64,000 nt of DNA from Arcuatula senhousia (GCA_963971305.1 OZ020303.1:39110106-39174105), one strand, 5' to 3'. Shown: positions 22,501-29,675, counted from the first letter of the stretch. Made by a program: numbers and translations. Notes: generated by a model from the letters alone, not told the origin.

Positions 22501-23266
22501 ATTAAGGATTCTCACCTATACCTTACATGGAGATGGTTTTCCCTATACTTATCATGCTTCTGATGCCTATAAGGTATGTATTAAGGATTCTCACCTATAC
22601 CTTACATGAAGATGGTTTTCCCTATACTTATCATGCTTCTGATGCCTAAAAGGTATATTATACTGTCAGAATTGTTGAGTTTATGTTCATAGGATCACAG
22701 CAATAAGCAAAGATGAGATTTTTAGTCCTCAAGGGACATGGCTATAAGTTAAGCTCATGTCTGTCCATTTAATCTCTTAAATTGTATAAAAGATTGATAT
22801 GAAATTTTGGTACTGTGTTTTGGTATAACAAATTTTGTGTCTTATGTATTACACCGATAAGTAGACCTGTTGAACTACTAGGTACAAAATGTACTTCCTA
22901 ATACTTGCACTAATGCAGGGGCATCTGTGTCAAATAAAAACGTTCTTCAATTTATCCAGTTTTGTGATTTTATATTTCATTTATACAGATTGAGCTTTTA
23001 AAAAATGACCAGGATTTTGATTTAAGATTCAACTTTAAATACTGGTATGATATCAAAAGTTATAAAATATATCAGTAGTAGTACCCAAAAGTTTAATTAA
23101 GACATTTTCAAATATCAAATCTCCTGATTATAATTTATTAATTGTTTTTTTGTTGTTGTGTGAGTTTTACTTATGTTTGTTAAATTTTGTATTTTTATTT
23201 TTCAGACACAAGCTGACTCCTAGATTTATTGAGCCAAAGTACCTCAAAGCTTTAGATGGACACTAA
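1453..23266 (+). CDS. SLC4A11: SLC4A11-like transporter, 3' 16 exons (5' end outside window)
   Basis: Sixteen exons joined in consistent phase encode about 704 codons matching the SLC4A11 branch of the SLC4 bicarbonate-transporter family. SLC4A11 is a plasma-membrane protein reported to move H+/OH-, NH3 and water, and earlier called a borate transporter; the substrate in this organism cannot be read from sequence. Seen here: the end of the cytosolic N-domain (exons 1-5), then hydrophobic segments in exons 6-15, a large extracellular loop with three N-glycosylation sequons in exon 10, and the family-typical end LMPIR + [19 protein letters not shown]. Diagnostic stretches are [27 protein letters not shown] and [16 protein letters not shown]. 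Relative to the usual length of about 890 residues, roughly the first 200 are missing because they lie left of position 1. Most introns hold repeats; the last is invaded by a donor-containing minisatellite. Identification is firm; assignment to SLC4A11 rather than another SLC4 branch rests on these motifs. Confidence 0.93.
2109..2232 (+). CDS. SLC4A11: SLC4A11 exon 2 of window (cytosolic domain)
   Basis: Begins with the G completing Met and reads [16 protein letters not shown] and [12 protein letters not shown]; the last part matches the beta-strand FVILVLAP of the family. Donor GAG|GTAAAT, phase 0. The acceptor is a plain TTTGAG rather than CAG, but phase and homology support it. Confidence 0.85.
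2384..3079. mobile_element. MITE-like element with about 40-bp inverted termini
   Basis: The left end (CTATAGCGGGTTATTTTAGC-like, from TACCGTATAGCGGG) is repeated in inverse at the right end (CCCGCTAAAATAACCCGCTA then TAGGGTA). About 40 bp match well, and the inner sequence is unrelated AT-rich DNA without a transposase. Target duplication not resolved. Lies in the intron between exons 2 and 3. Confidence 0.6.
3080..3520. other. Intron sequence, nothing recognised
   Basis: AT-rich intron between the MITE-like element and the next repeat element. No exon-like stretch with splice signals was found. Confidence 0.5.
3521..4060 (+). mobile_element. Helitron2-like element, family GCCCCTCG
   Basis: Left arm TTTATGCCCCTCG and right arm CAGCGGGGGCAT are inverted, followed by the hairpin GTGTCC-CAT-GGACAC (4036-4050). 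Between them lie about three cores of about 155 bp with ACTTGAAACTTGGTAGGATG and CTACTTCCTGTTTGG landmarks. No protein coding. An inverse fragment of the same family is at 51603-51800. Confidence 0.6.
4291..4990 (+). mobile_element. Degenerate core-repeat element, arms TGGCCGGATTT
   Basis: TGGCCGGATTT at 4291 is inverted as AAATCCGGCCA near 4487. Two degenerate cores carry CAGTTTTCTCAGCAACT, a TGATATTTGGTA-like stretch and CTACTTCCTGTTT, as in the better preserved elements. A related fragment occurs at 24186-24345. Ends not fixed. Confidence 0.4.
5077..5289 (+). CDS. SLC4A11: SLC4A11 exon 3 of window (end of cytosolic domain)
   Basis: Starts [17 protein letters not shown], the conserved helix after the LAP strand in this family, and continues through a variable linker. 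Acceptor TTTCAG, donor ATG|GTAAAG; both edges phase 0, 71 codons. Confidence 0.92.
5535..5619 (+). CDS. SLC4A11: SLC4A11 exon 4 of window (linker, KYVPFG)
   Basis: Ends in KYVPFG followed by donor G|GTAATT, matching the conserved DFVPFGKG segment before the first membrane span. The 5' edge is chosen because only the acceptor ...AAGTCAG|TCAGAT keeps phase 0 with exon 3. The better-looking acceptor TTTTTCACAG at 5502 would hit a TGA within five codons if entered in phase 0. The right edge is safe, the left edge tentative. Confidence 0.65.
5755..5817 (+). CDS. SLC4A11: SLC4A11 exon 5 of window ([16 protein letters not shown])
   Basis: Enters with GT completing Gly and reads [20 protein letters not shown], matching the GIREDIARRFP segment. 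The acceptor is CCATAG; the CAG 19 bases upstream would bring in a TAG. Donor GAT G|GTATGT. Confidence 0.85.
5921..7226. repeat. Inverted-repeat-bounded element with GTCCGG motifs
   Basis: The ends CAGAGTTGTCGAAA (left) and TTTCAACAACTCTG (right) are inverted. Motifs of the kind GTCGGACCTGTCGG and AGGTCCGGCAAG lie just inside both ends. No coding sequence recognised inside. Similar GGACCTG/GTCTGGCAA motifs at 47350-47550 suggest a second degraded copy. Class unknown. Confidence 0.4.
7672..7794 (+). CDS. SLC4A11: SLC4A11 exon 6 of window (first membrane span)
   Basis: Reads [13 protein letters not shown] then the first hydrophobic span [15 protein letters not shown] and [10 protein letters not shown]. 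This is nearly colinear with the family's LFLYFACLLPTIAFG and NDENTDGAI. Acceptor TTTTTCAG, donor ATA G|GTAAAG. Confidence 0.95.
7795..8318. other. SLC4A11 intron, nothing recognised
   Basis: AT-rich intron of 524 bp. No repeat family or exon recognised. Confidence 0.5.
8319..8432 (+). CDS. SLC4A11: SLC4A11 exon 7 of window (spans 2-3)
   Basis: Reads [38 protein letters not shown]. The [13 protein letters not shown] block is among the most conserved in SLC4 transporters. Donor AAA A|GTGGGT; phase 1 on both edges agrees with its neighbours. Confidence 0.95.
8433..9337. other. SLC4A11 intron, nothing recognised
   Basis: AT-rich intron of 905 bp. An open frame runs into exon 8 from 9106, but it lies left of the acceptor and shows no similarity to the transporter, so it is treated as intronic. 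Confidence 0.5.
9338..9470 (+). CDS. SLC4A11: SLC4A11 exon 8 of window (span 4)
   Basis: Reads [20 protein letters not shown] then [18 protein letters not shown], matching DDYDLDFNSFYAWTGLWN in the family. Acceptor TTTTACAG, donor AG|GTAAGT, Arg split with exon 9. Confidence 0.95.
9471..9985. other. SLC4A11 intron, nothing recognised
   Basis: AT-rich intron with poly-A runs; no recognisable element. Confidence 0.5.
9986..10059 (+). CDS. SLC4A11: SLC4A11 exon 9 of window (RSTEEI, span 5)
   Basis: A short exon reading [20 protein letters not shown] then KDTVK, matching the family's [25 protein letters not shown]. Acceptor TTGACAG, donor AAA G|GTAAAC. Confidence 0.95.
10060..10730. other. SLC4A11 intron with a repeat-core fragment
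   Basis: Mostly unrecognised. At 10570-10690 there is a fragment like the 5' part of the Helitron2-like elements: CGTCTGTCTGTCTGTCTGTC simple sequence followed by a degenerate core. Confidence 0.4.
10731..10953 (+). CDS. SLC4A11: SLC4A11 exon 10 of window (glycosylated loop, span 6)
   Basis: The first two thirds is a hydrophilic, poorly conserved loop with three N-glycosylation sequons (NQT, NIS, NVT). This agrees with the glycosylated extracellular loop 3 of SLC4A11. Then follow the span [20 protein letters not shown] and TKT. Acceptor TTTTTAG, donor AC|GTAAGT. Confidence 0.93.
10954..11787. other. SLC4A11 intron with small local duplication
   Basis: At 11276-11395 a segment of about 70 bp containing GTGACCCTATTA and GGCAGACAACCATTTATACA is present twice in tandem. 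Degenerate versions follow (GACCTTATTTCACC, GACCTTATTTTACC). Otherwise nothing recognised. Confidence 0.45.
11788..13172 (+). mobile_element. Helitron2-like element, family TATGTCTCCCC, interrupted
   Basis: The left arm TTATGTCTCCCCATC and right arm GGGGGAGACATCA are inverted, and the left arm is followed by CGTCTG and a degraded core. The element is split by a younger insertion at 11901-13037. Same family as 33919-34876. Confidence 0.55.
11901..13037. mobile_element. hAT-like non-autonomous element with 7-bp target duplication
   Basis: Perfect terminal inverted repeats CATACCTGTTAACC / GGTTAACAGGTATG bound 1137 bp. They are flanked on both sides by AGGAAGG (11894-11900 and 13038-13044). Inside are several CTCCCGC motifs near both ends and AT-rich filler, with no transposase. 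TIR style and duplication length are close to hAT or similar cut-and-paste elements; the superfamily is not certain. Confidence 0.7.
13186..13800 (+). mobile_element. Helitron2-like element, family ATACCCCCGCTTC
   Basis: 5' arm ATACCCCCGCTTC, then CCGTCCGTTCGTCCGTCCGT simple sequence. Three cores of about 170 bp follow (TTTTCTCAGCAACT, GTCTGATATTTTG, ACTACTTCCTGTTTACC), then the 3' arm GAGCGGGGGTAT and the perfect hairpin GTGAGC-ATTA-GCTCAC (13774-13789), ending AGATTTACTTG. A complete, well preserved copy; an inverse copy is at 54404-54861 and a 3' end remnant at 24030-24076. Confidence 0.75.
13874..13984 (+). pseudogene. Possible unused or alternative exon in SLC4A11 intron
   Basis: A 111-bp segment bordered by TTTTTCTAG and CTG|GTATGA is open in one frame as a hydrophobic 37-residue stretch containing [16 protein letters not shown]. 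It sits just before exon 11, which also encodes a hydrophobic span. Entered in the phase left by exon 10 it starts TSPLL, like the TPFL start of exon 11, but reaches a TGA. It could be a decayed duplicate of exon 11, an alternative exon, or chance. Confidence 0.3.
13985..15933. other. SLC4A11 intron, mostly unrecognised
   Basis: Contains a poly-T/poly-G tract near 14110 and a degenerate core fragment at 14310-14420 (ATGGATTTGGATGAAACTTT). AT-rich sequence follows. No exon or complete element recognised. Confidence 0.45.
15934..16730 (+). mobile_element. Helitron2-like element, family TGTCGCCTGCAAC
   Basis: 5' arm ATGTCGCCTGCAACGTGTTG, then CGTCGTCTTGCGTCCTGCGT-type sequence. Four cores of about 175 bp follow (CAGTTTTCCAGGCAACTAC, TTGATATTTGGTATGTAGC, CTACTTCCTGTTTGACGAA). 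The 3' arm is GCAGGCGACATAT, then the hairpin GCCTTCC-GG-GGAAGGC (16706-16721), ending TCCATCTAG. Hairpin plus CTAG is the classical Helitron-type 3' end. Short inverse copies are at 35547-35823 and 42525-42823. Confidence 0.78.
16731..17146. other. SLC4A11 intron, nothing recognised
   Basis: AT-rich intron between the repeat element and exon 11. Confidence 0.5.
17147..17253 (+). CDS. SLC4A11: SLC4A11 exon 11 of window (span 7)
   Basis: Reads [20 protein letters not shown] then [16 protein letters not shown], matching [20 protein letters not shown] in the family. Acceptor ATTTCAG, donor AAG T|GTAAGT. Confidence 0.95.
17254..17913. other. SLC4A11 intron, nothing recognised
   Basis: AT-rich intron of 660 bp, no repeat family recognised. 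Confidence 0.5.
17914..18082 (+). CDS. SLC4A11: SLC4A11 exon 12 of window (span 8 region)
   Basis: Reads [36 protein letters not shown] and [16 protein letters not shown]. The last part aligns with FFIEQNLVAALVNAPENR. Acceptor TTGCAG, donor AA|GTGAGT. Confidence 0.95.
18120..18490 (+). repeat. Degenerate Helitron2-like core fragment
   Basis: Starts GGACATATAGTTTTACCC with CCGTCTGTATGTACATCCGT, then two degenerate cores of about 170 bp (GGTTAAGTTC, CCCACTAGAAATT). No clear ends. Confidence 0.4.
18491..18933. other. SLC4A11 intron, nothing recognised
   Basis: AT-rich intron remainder before exon 13. Confidence 0.45.
18934..19107 (+). CDS. SLC4A11: SLC4A11 exon 13 of window
   Basis: Reads [39 protein letters not shown] and ends on the cytosolic segment [16 protein letters not shown] and HAA.PHSPLHV are hallmark blocks of the SLC4 family. 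Acceptor TTTCAG, donor AT|GTAAGT. Confidence 0.96.
19350..20210 (+). mobile_element. Helitron2-like element, family TATACCCCCTG, with internal duplication
   Basis: 5' arm TTTATACCCCCTGTTTG, then TCTGTCTGTCCGCCCGTCTG. Cores follow with CTCCTCCTAAACCCCTTGAT and TTTTCATGAAACTTTCACAC. The 3' arm is GGCGGGGGTTAT, with an imperfect hairpin TGTGAGCTGCTTCTCAGAG. A 347-bp block is tandemly duplicated almost exactly (one copy starting at about 19493, the next at about 19840). Confidence 0.65.
20293..20488 (+). CDS. SLC4A11: SLC4A11 exon 14 of window
   Basis: Reads [38 protein letters not shown] and [27 protein letters not shown] and GNQL are strongly conserved. Acceptor CTTGACAG, donor CAG|GTAATG, leaving phase 0. 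Confidence 0.97.
20489..21061. other. SLC4A11 intron, nothing recognised
   Basis: AT-rich intron of 573 bp. A chance open frame at 20755-21009 has no splice or homology support. Confidence 0.5.
21062..21231 (+). CDS. SLC4A11: SLC4A11 exon 15 of window (last spans)
   Basis: Reads [20 protein letters not shown], then the final spans ending [16 protein letters not shown] and AG of the split Arg. The donor AAG|GTATGT at 21232 joins exon 16 to restore [10 protein letters not shown]. The last 63 bases of this exon are unit 1 of the 79-bp array that fills the start of the intron. Confidence 0.96.
21169..22652 (+). repeat. 79-bp minisatellite of exon end plus splice donor, 19 units
   Basis: Nineteen head-to-tail units of 79 bp (unit 3 is 78) each carry the coding segment CTCACCTATACCTTACATG..., the exon end CCTATAAG and the donor GTATGT, then TATTAAGGATT. 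Unit 1 is the genuine exon 15 end; the others lie in the intron. All keep GTATGT except the last, which has GTATAT. Units differ at a few sites (for example GAAGATGG/GGAGATGG, GATGCC/GATGTC, AAGGATT/AAGAACT), so shared variants trace its history. Not CRISPR: no spacers. Confidence 0.95.
22653..23205. other. SLC4A11 last intron, part after the array
   Basis: AT-rich sequence leading to the last acceptor. At 22720-22935 a degenerate core fragment is visible (GATATGAAATTTTGGTACTG, then ACTTCCTAATACTTGC and GGGGCATCTGTGTCAAAT), like the end of the GCCCC family. Confidence 0.45.
23206..23266 (+). CDS. SLC4A11: SLC4A11 exon 16 of window (C-terminus, stop)
   Basis: Acceptor TTTTTCAG. Starts with the A completing Arg and reads [19 protein letters not shown] then TAA (23264-23266). 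This matches the family's C-terminal LPRIIEAKYLDVMDA. In the other two phases the exon runs into early stops, one of them the TAG in ACACAAGCTGACTCCTAG. Confidence 0.96.
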
Positions 23267-25305
23267 AAACAACAATTTTAAAAGACAATGCAAGGCCATG
23301 AACCTCTTCTTGGATATCAAAATCTTGATGCATGCTATAAAGGCATTATCGGGCCAAGGAATCCAGTATTTTCTGCCTGGACCATGTGGACAATACTTGG
23401 CCAATCCTGGTTACATCTGTCAAATACCAAATAATGATATTTTTTTTTTGTTTCTAGGGTAAAAACATACTTTAATTTTTATTTTAAAATTTCCCTATAA
23501 TCATTCAGTCACAAGGCTAGCTGTGTGAGCTTTGAGCCATTATCTACCTTGTTAACAATAACATCCTTTTGAATTGAAGATTTACACTGTTTTTCTCCAT
23601 TGGATTTAACATTTTGTTAGATGTTTTGGCTGTACATGTTTTATTAGGGTACGTCTCAATATTTATCCATGACTAAGATATTTTTAAGATTTATAAGCAT
23701 TTAGACTTACCTAATGGTTATATTTTTAGATATACTGTCTACATGACGTTTAAAAAATTTAGAAACACAAGAAACTTTTTTTTCAGATGTTTAAATGATT
23801 TAACTGTTTAATACATAACATTCCTGAATTTATTTTATGCACATGTTTTCGATAAAAAGAACAGTAAAATTGTATGAGGAATTTTTGAATATTAGAATCT
23901 TGTGTTATTTTGTGCACATGTAGTATTTCTGTACCAGTCATTTAGTTTGTTCAATATACATCTGCTTCAGAGAAAAGTAGGGTAAACTGTATTACCTTTG
24001 TCCTAAGTTTAGACACACTTTTTTGTAAAAGCAGGGTAATCTTTAGTGAGCATTTGCTCACAGATTTTACTTGTTTTTGTTCAAATTGTTTTTAACATCA
24101 CATGTACAAGCTACATTGAAGTTGTCTCTAGAGATATGTGGTTCTAGTCATATAATTTCAAAGAACATTTTGGCTGTATTACAACATGGAGTGAATGTCA
24201 GGTGGGAACGATTTCATGACAGTTTTCTCAGCAACTATTTAGCCTCTTGATATTTGGTATACAGCATCAGGGTAGGGTCCTAAAAGTGGAATTCATTATC
24301 AGGTCTGTGTCACAATTACTTTCTGTTTAACTAAATCAGGCCATTTGTAACTTTGAAAGATTGCCTATCTCTCTTATAATAAGAGAAAGAGATTGTTATA
24401 CAGTTAATATGTAATTGCATGTTCTTCATTATTTAACATATAAATTAATGTTATATTTTAATCCATGGTGTTGCATGGAATCATACTTTATAGGTATTTA
24501 CGTATAATTTTTTACATGCATTTGTTTTTATTCCCCATCTATGAAAGAATGAAGCTCATATTATTTTGGGTCTGTTCATCCGTCTGTTGGTCCATCCCAA
24601 TGTTACGAGATGAGACATTATGTCTTTTGGACATATTCTTGTTTTCTGAATAACATAGACATAGGCATTTAAAAAATAATCTTTGAATACACTACAATCT
24701 TTGACTTGGTTTTTAAATTTTGATGCATCTTTTTTTACTTCTCAATCTCACACAGCATTCATAACGAACCAATGAGTATCATTTTATTTTAATGATAATT
24801 TATTTATCTAACTTGTATATATATTATTTTGTTGTTCTTGAAGGCCAGTTTAAGCTTTTGGCAAGTTTATCGCTTACCTTACCAAAACTGTGAGAATTAA
24901 TCTTAATTTCCTTTCTTTTCAATTTTAAATGAATAATTCCTCAAGCACTCAGGCTCAGAGGAGATTGAGATTTACGTTTGTAGAAGATTTCTTGTTGATA
25001 TGTAAAGTAAAATGAGAAAGAGTTCACATTTCATTTGTATTGTATTGTAAAATGTGAAACTTTCACATTGTTTTTGTTAATCATTTTTGATTGAAGTATT
25101 GTTTTTATTTACTAGTCTTTCTGATTAGTTGTTTGGTTTGAAGATTTTACATAAGTTAAAGGAATAGAATATTCCTACAAGTTATGTTTTTATTGTAAAT
25201 ATCAGTATAGTTAGTTTTATCCTGTTAACAAGACACTGCTTGCAGTTGCTTGTTGATAAATATTTTGTTACACAGAATATTTTAATAAAAGTTGTTTTGA
25301 TGAAA
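23267..25305 (+). other. SLC4A11: SLC4A11 3' UTR and poly(A) signal
   Basis: Sequence after the stop, up to a canonical AATAAA at 25284-25289. It contains a 3' remnant of the ATACCCCCGC family (24030-24076, hairpin GTGAGC-ATTT-GCTCAC, ending TTACTTG) and a core fragment at 24186-24345. Either the UTR is about 2 kb and carries repeat DNA, or an earlier, non-canonical poly(A) site is used. Confidence 0.5.
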
Positions 25306-25845
25306 TGAATTTTTCTTTGTGAGTGAGTGGTAGGGTTTAGTGCCCTTTAGTACTTGCTTGGGTCATACTGGGCATTTAGTAATATAAATGGTGGAGGAAG
25401 CTTTTAAGACCATTAAAATTTTTAGAGAATGTTTTGAAGTGGTGTTGCAAAATGTCTGAAAATATTCATGTCCCAGAACATATATGTTAAGAAATGTAGC
25501 CTCTAGTCCAGTATCTCTGTTTTTGTCTCACCTGCAACGAATAGTGACAGAAGGCGAGACAGATATTAATTTCTGGCGGCAGCATAAACTTTTTTGTAAG
25601 ACTTTAGTGGACAATGAATTGCTTGAAAAGTAAAATAGCTAGTCATCTGTTATTTGGTATACAAACAGTTGAGGTTATGGTCTAATCAACTGTAACCATG
25701 CCCTGTGACCCTGACCCAATTTTCACGCTCTGCTGACTCTGTGAACTTTGGGGTTTTTTTTTCAGGCTGAAAACTTTTTGAAAAGAAGACAATGAATTGC
25801 TTGAAAAGTGTAATAGCTAACCATCTGATATTTTGTATACAGACA
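25306..25845. repeat. Intergenic, truncated Helitron2-like 5' piece
   Basis: From about 25530 a piece with GTCTCACCTGCAAC and AGGCGAGACAG (short inverted arms) is followed by two degenerate cores (GTAAAATAGCTAGTCATCTG, GTGTAATAGCTAACCATCTG). It ends where the next element begins. Before 25530 nothing is recognised. Confidence 0.45.
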
Positions 25846-28510
25846 TTTTTATACGACCGCAAAAAATTTGCGGACGTATAATGGTATGATGCTGTCGTCG
25901 TAGTCTGCGTTGTCTGTTAACTTTAGTGTTCCCACAATTACTAAAGTTCTAGTTATCTGATTGCTATGAAATTTGACAATATTGTTCCTTAACATGAAAG
26001 GATGAATGGGATTAATTTTGGGGGTCCCCCCATTTTTGGTTTAGAAATTAGGGGCCAAAAATGCTACTTTAATGTTTGTTACCACCATAACTTTAGTTCT
26101 AGTTATCTGATTGCTTTGTAATCTGGCAATAATGTTCCTTATTACCATAAAAGGATGAATGGGATTTATTTTGGGGGTCCCCCCATTTTTATACGACAGC
26201 AAAAAATTTGCGGACGTATTATGGTATGATGCTGTCGTCGTCGTTGTCGGTGTCTGTTAACTTTTTAGTGTTTCCACAATAACTTTAGTTCCAGTTATCC
26301 GATTGCTATGAAACTTTACAATGATGTTCCTTACCATAAAAGGATGAATGGGATTGATTTTGGGGGTCCCCCCATTTTTCGTTTAGAAATTAGGGGCCAA
26401 AAATACTACTTTTTTGTTTGTTTCCACAATAACTTTAGTTCTAGTTATCCAATTGCTATGAAATTTTACAATGATGTTCCTTACCATACAAGGATGAATG
26501 GGATTGATTTTGGGGGTCCCCCCTTTTTTGTTTCGAAATAAGGGGCCCAAAAGGGGCAAAAAATTCAAATATTTTACTAGTTTCCACCATAACTTTGGTC
26601 CTAGTTGGCCTATTGCTGTGAAATTTGTCAAGTATGTTTCTTACAATAAAAGAATGAACCTGATGAATTTTTGCACCCCCCTTTTCTCCGTTGTGTAATT
26701 AGGGGCCAAAAGGGGCCAAAATAAAAACTTTTTTATTTGTGGTCCGATTTTGAAAATTTTTTTTGCATGTTTGTTCTTGTCAAATAGCGGATACAAAATT
26801 AAGAATTAATTTTTGCTACCCCCCCTTTTTTCCCCTATTACGTAATTAGGGGCCAAATGGGGCCAAAATCGAAACTTTTTTATTTGTGGTCCAATTTGGA
26901 AATTTTTTTTTGCTAGTTTATTTTTGTCAAGTAGCGAATCCAAATTTGAGAATTTATTTTTGCGACCCCCACCCCTTTTTCACCTGTTACGTAATAAGGG
27001 GCTAAAAGGGGCCGAAAGCGAAACTTTTTTAATTCTTGTCCGATTTTGATAATTTTTTTTGCAAGTTTATTCTTGTCAAGTAGCAGATATATTTTTGTGT
27101 CCCCTTTTTTTACTGTTGTGTAATTAGGGTCCAAAATTGTAAGTTTTTTATTTCTGGTCCGATTTTGAAAATTTTTTTTGCATGTTTGTTCTTGTCAAAT
27201 AGCGAATACAAAATTAAGAATTAATTTTTGTGACCCCCCCTTTTTTCCCCTATTACGTAATTAGGGGCCAAATGGGGCTTTTTTATTTGTGGTCCGATTT
27301 TGAAAATTTTTTTTGCAAATTTATTCTTGTCAGGTAGCGATTCTAAATTTAAGAATAAATTTTTGGGGCTGTAATCATAATTTTAAGAAAATTCTGGTTC
27401 GATTTTTAATTTTTTCCCCAAACATTATTCTTTTAAAGAGTAGAATACAACATTCAAAATTTATATTTTTACCCCCTGGGTCGAAAGTCCATCAGAGAAG
27501 CACGTGTCAAAAACCTTTGTCAGTCCACCATGGGCTGCATGTGTCCAGAACAATAGACTATCCATATTAGGCCTAAAACGTACAGAGTTCAACATGTTGC
27601 GGTCGTATCATGCTGCGCTCGGCGAAGCTTTTTATTTGTTTAGAATTTAGGGGCCCAAAAGGGGTAAAAAATTCAAATATTATATTTGTTTACACCATAA
27701 CTTTGGTCATAATTGGCCTATTGCTGTGAAATTTGTCAAGAATGCTTATTACAGTAAAAGAATGAACCTGATGAATTTTTGGGCCCCCTCTTTCCCTGTT
27801 ATGTAATTAGGGGCCAAAGGGGGCCAAAATTGAAACTTTTTTATTTGTTGTCTGATTTTGAAAATTTTGTTTGCATGTTTGTTCTTGTCAAATAGCAGAT
27901 GAAAAAGTAAGAATTTTGCAACCCCCCCTTTTCCCTCTGTTACGTAATAAGGGGCCAAAAGAGGCCAAAATCAAAACTTTTTTTTTGTGGTCCGATTTTG
28001 ATTTTTTTGTGTGCATATTTGTTCTTGTCATATAGAGGATACAAAATTGAGAATTAATTTTTGCGACACCCTTTTTCCCCTATTAACTAATTAGGGGCCA
28101 AACGGAACTTAAATTGAAACTTTTTTCTCGTTCAACAGATTGGCAATATCTCTTATTGTTTTTAAGAAATTGGGGGTCAAAGGGGTCAAAACATCAATAG
28201 AAAACGAATTAACCAAGAACATGGGTCTTTTTTTTTTAATATAATATTGAGAGGGGATATTGAAATCATATAAATATGATTTTGTAAGTATAATTTTTTC
28301 CATTTGCTTTTAAAATAGTTAAAATTTAATGAATTCCTTGTAAAATGTGGATGGAAAGTGCACCAAAGAAGGCACGTGTCAAAAACCTTTGTCAGTCCAC
28401 CATGGGCTGCACGTGTCCAGAACAATTGACTATCCATATTGGGCCTAAAAGGTACAGGGTTCAACGTGTTGCGGTCGAATCATGCTGCGCTCGGCAAAGC
28501 TTTTTATTTG
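25846..28510 (+). mobile_element. Helitron2-like element, family TATACGACCGC, split by a copy of itself
   Basis: The 5' end TTTTTATACGACCGC with GCTGTCGTCGTAGTCTGCG and one core lies at 25846-26186. The sequence is interrupted at CCCCCCATTTTT and resumes at about 27639 with TTTAGAATTTAGGGGCCC. It then continues through cores to its own 3' end at 28340-28510 (arm TTGCGGTCGAAT, hairpin-like GCTGCGCTCGGCAAAGC, TTTTTATTTG). Cores are about 165 bp with TAACTTTAGTTCTAGTTATC and AGGGGCCAAAA. Confidence 0.7.
26187..27638 (+). mobile_element. Complete TATACGACCGC-family element nested in a sibling
   Basis: Starts TATACGACAGCAAAAAA with GCTGTCGTCGTCGTTGTCGG, and carries about eight cores. It ends TTGCGGTCGTATCATGCTGC, the hairpin GCTGCGC-TCG-GCGAAGC (one mismatch) and TTTTTATTTG. 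Sibling cores reading CCCCCATTTTTGGTTTAGAA show the empty site, so the insertion fell within a T run without an evident target duplication. Confidence 0.72.
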
Positions 28511-29675
28511 TGTTTATATCAAGTAATGAAAGCTTAGCTAGTTGATTTTAGTGATGGTACGGGCAGGGTAGACATACATGTACTTAAATGGCCACACTTG
28601 TGTTGAAGAAGTCATGAATTATGATTTTATATATCTTAAACAAATGTACTTTTCAAGAATCCTATAGTGGTATAATGTTCTTGTCCTCCATGACAACACC
28701 CAATAGGTACCTAGTAGTTGTCTTTTTCCAGCTGTCATACTTTTGTATACACAACACCTCTAAATGGATTTACTGCAATTCTGTATGATTGTTTGTCATT
28801 TTATTGTGTTGACCACATCAAAATGCAAAATTGATGAACAGATTTTCTAGGGGTTATGCTCTTTGATAGCTTTTGTGCATTTTGGTCATGGGGCCAAGCG
28901 CAACACCTCAGAACCCATGAATGGATTTTAATGAAATTTTGTAGGATTGGTTGTACCATCATATGAAGTTGATCATATTGCACTGCTATTGTATTGATTG
29001 TACTTACTTTGTGCATTTTGAGTAAAGAAACGTTTTGATGATGCAACTCCCCTGAAGCTGCTTAAAACATATTTTGTTCCCATTTTGTAGGATTGTGTAT
29101 TGTTCCCATCTGCATCATGTCTCCAATACTGGTACCAAGTTTTTGGAGTTTAAATTTTAATGTGATGGAGTATTAAATTACACAAAGCAACACAATGTCG
29201 GATGTGGAAAACTAATATGTACTCATTTGCATCACTTCTTCAATGTTTCTATAATTATTGTAAATTTCAGAAATATCCAGTATGAGGTTTTTACAGTTGC
29301 AAAATACAGATACCTATCACTGACAAAACAGGTGTAACCACTACTCTTACAATATTCTGTTCATTTGAACTTTGTCTAATTTCATCTGTGAGTTTCATGC
29401 ATTGAAAAAGTTTACTTCAATTTGTGTTTAAAATTCTAAAGTACTTGCGACCTTGAACTTTGATATACCCAAAAAATTAATTTGATGAATGATGTTTTTT
29501 TAAATTTAAGACTAAAGAGCCTTTTAAACATCAAAGCAACACCATTTTGTATCTGGCTCAGAAATTTAAGACAGTTATGTACTCTTTTAACCTGTATATA
29601 CCAATTTTAAAATTTGAATATTTTAACAATGAAATTTGATGTATTAAATGCTTCACTTTGTGATGTATACCATGT
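28511..29675. other. Intergenic region with degenerate core repeats
   Basis: At 28750-29160 three degenerate units are visible (CAACACCTCTAAATGGATTT, CAACACCTCAGAACCCATGA, GATGCAACTCCCCTGAAGC), with ATGAAATTTTGTAGGATTG. They look like old Helitron2-like cores. No ends or genes recognised. Confidence 0.4.

Noticed and set aside
21158..22563. Series of 64-88 codon open frames
   Set aside because: Frames within the 79-bp array; only the first 63 coding bases belong to the real exon.
21169..22652. Regular array that might be taken for CRISPR
   Set aside because: Units are contiguous 79-mers without variable spacers, in a eukaryotic intron, and consist of exon and donor sequence.
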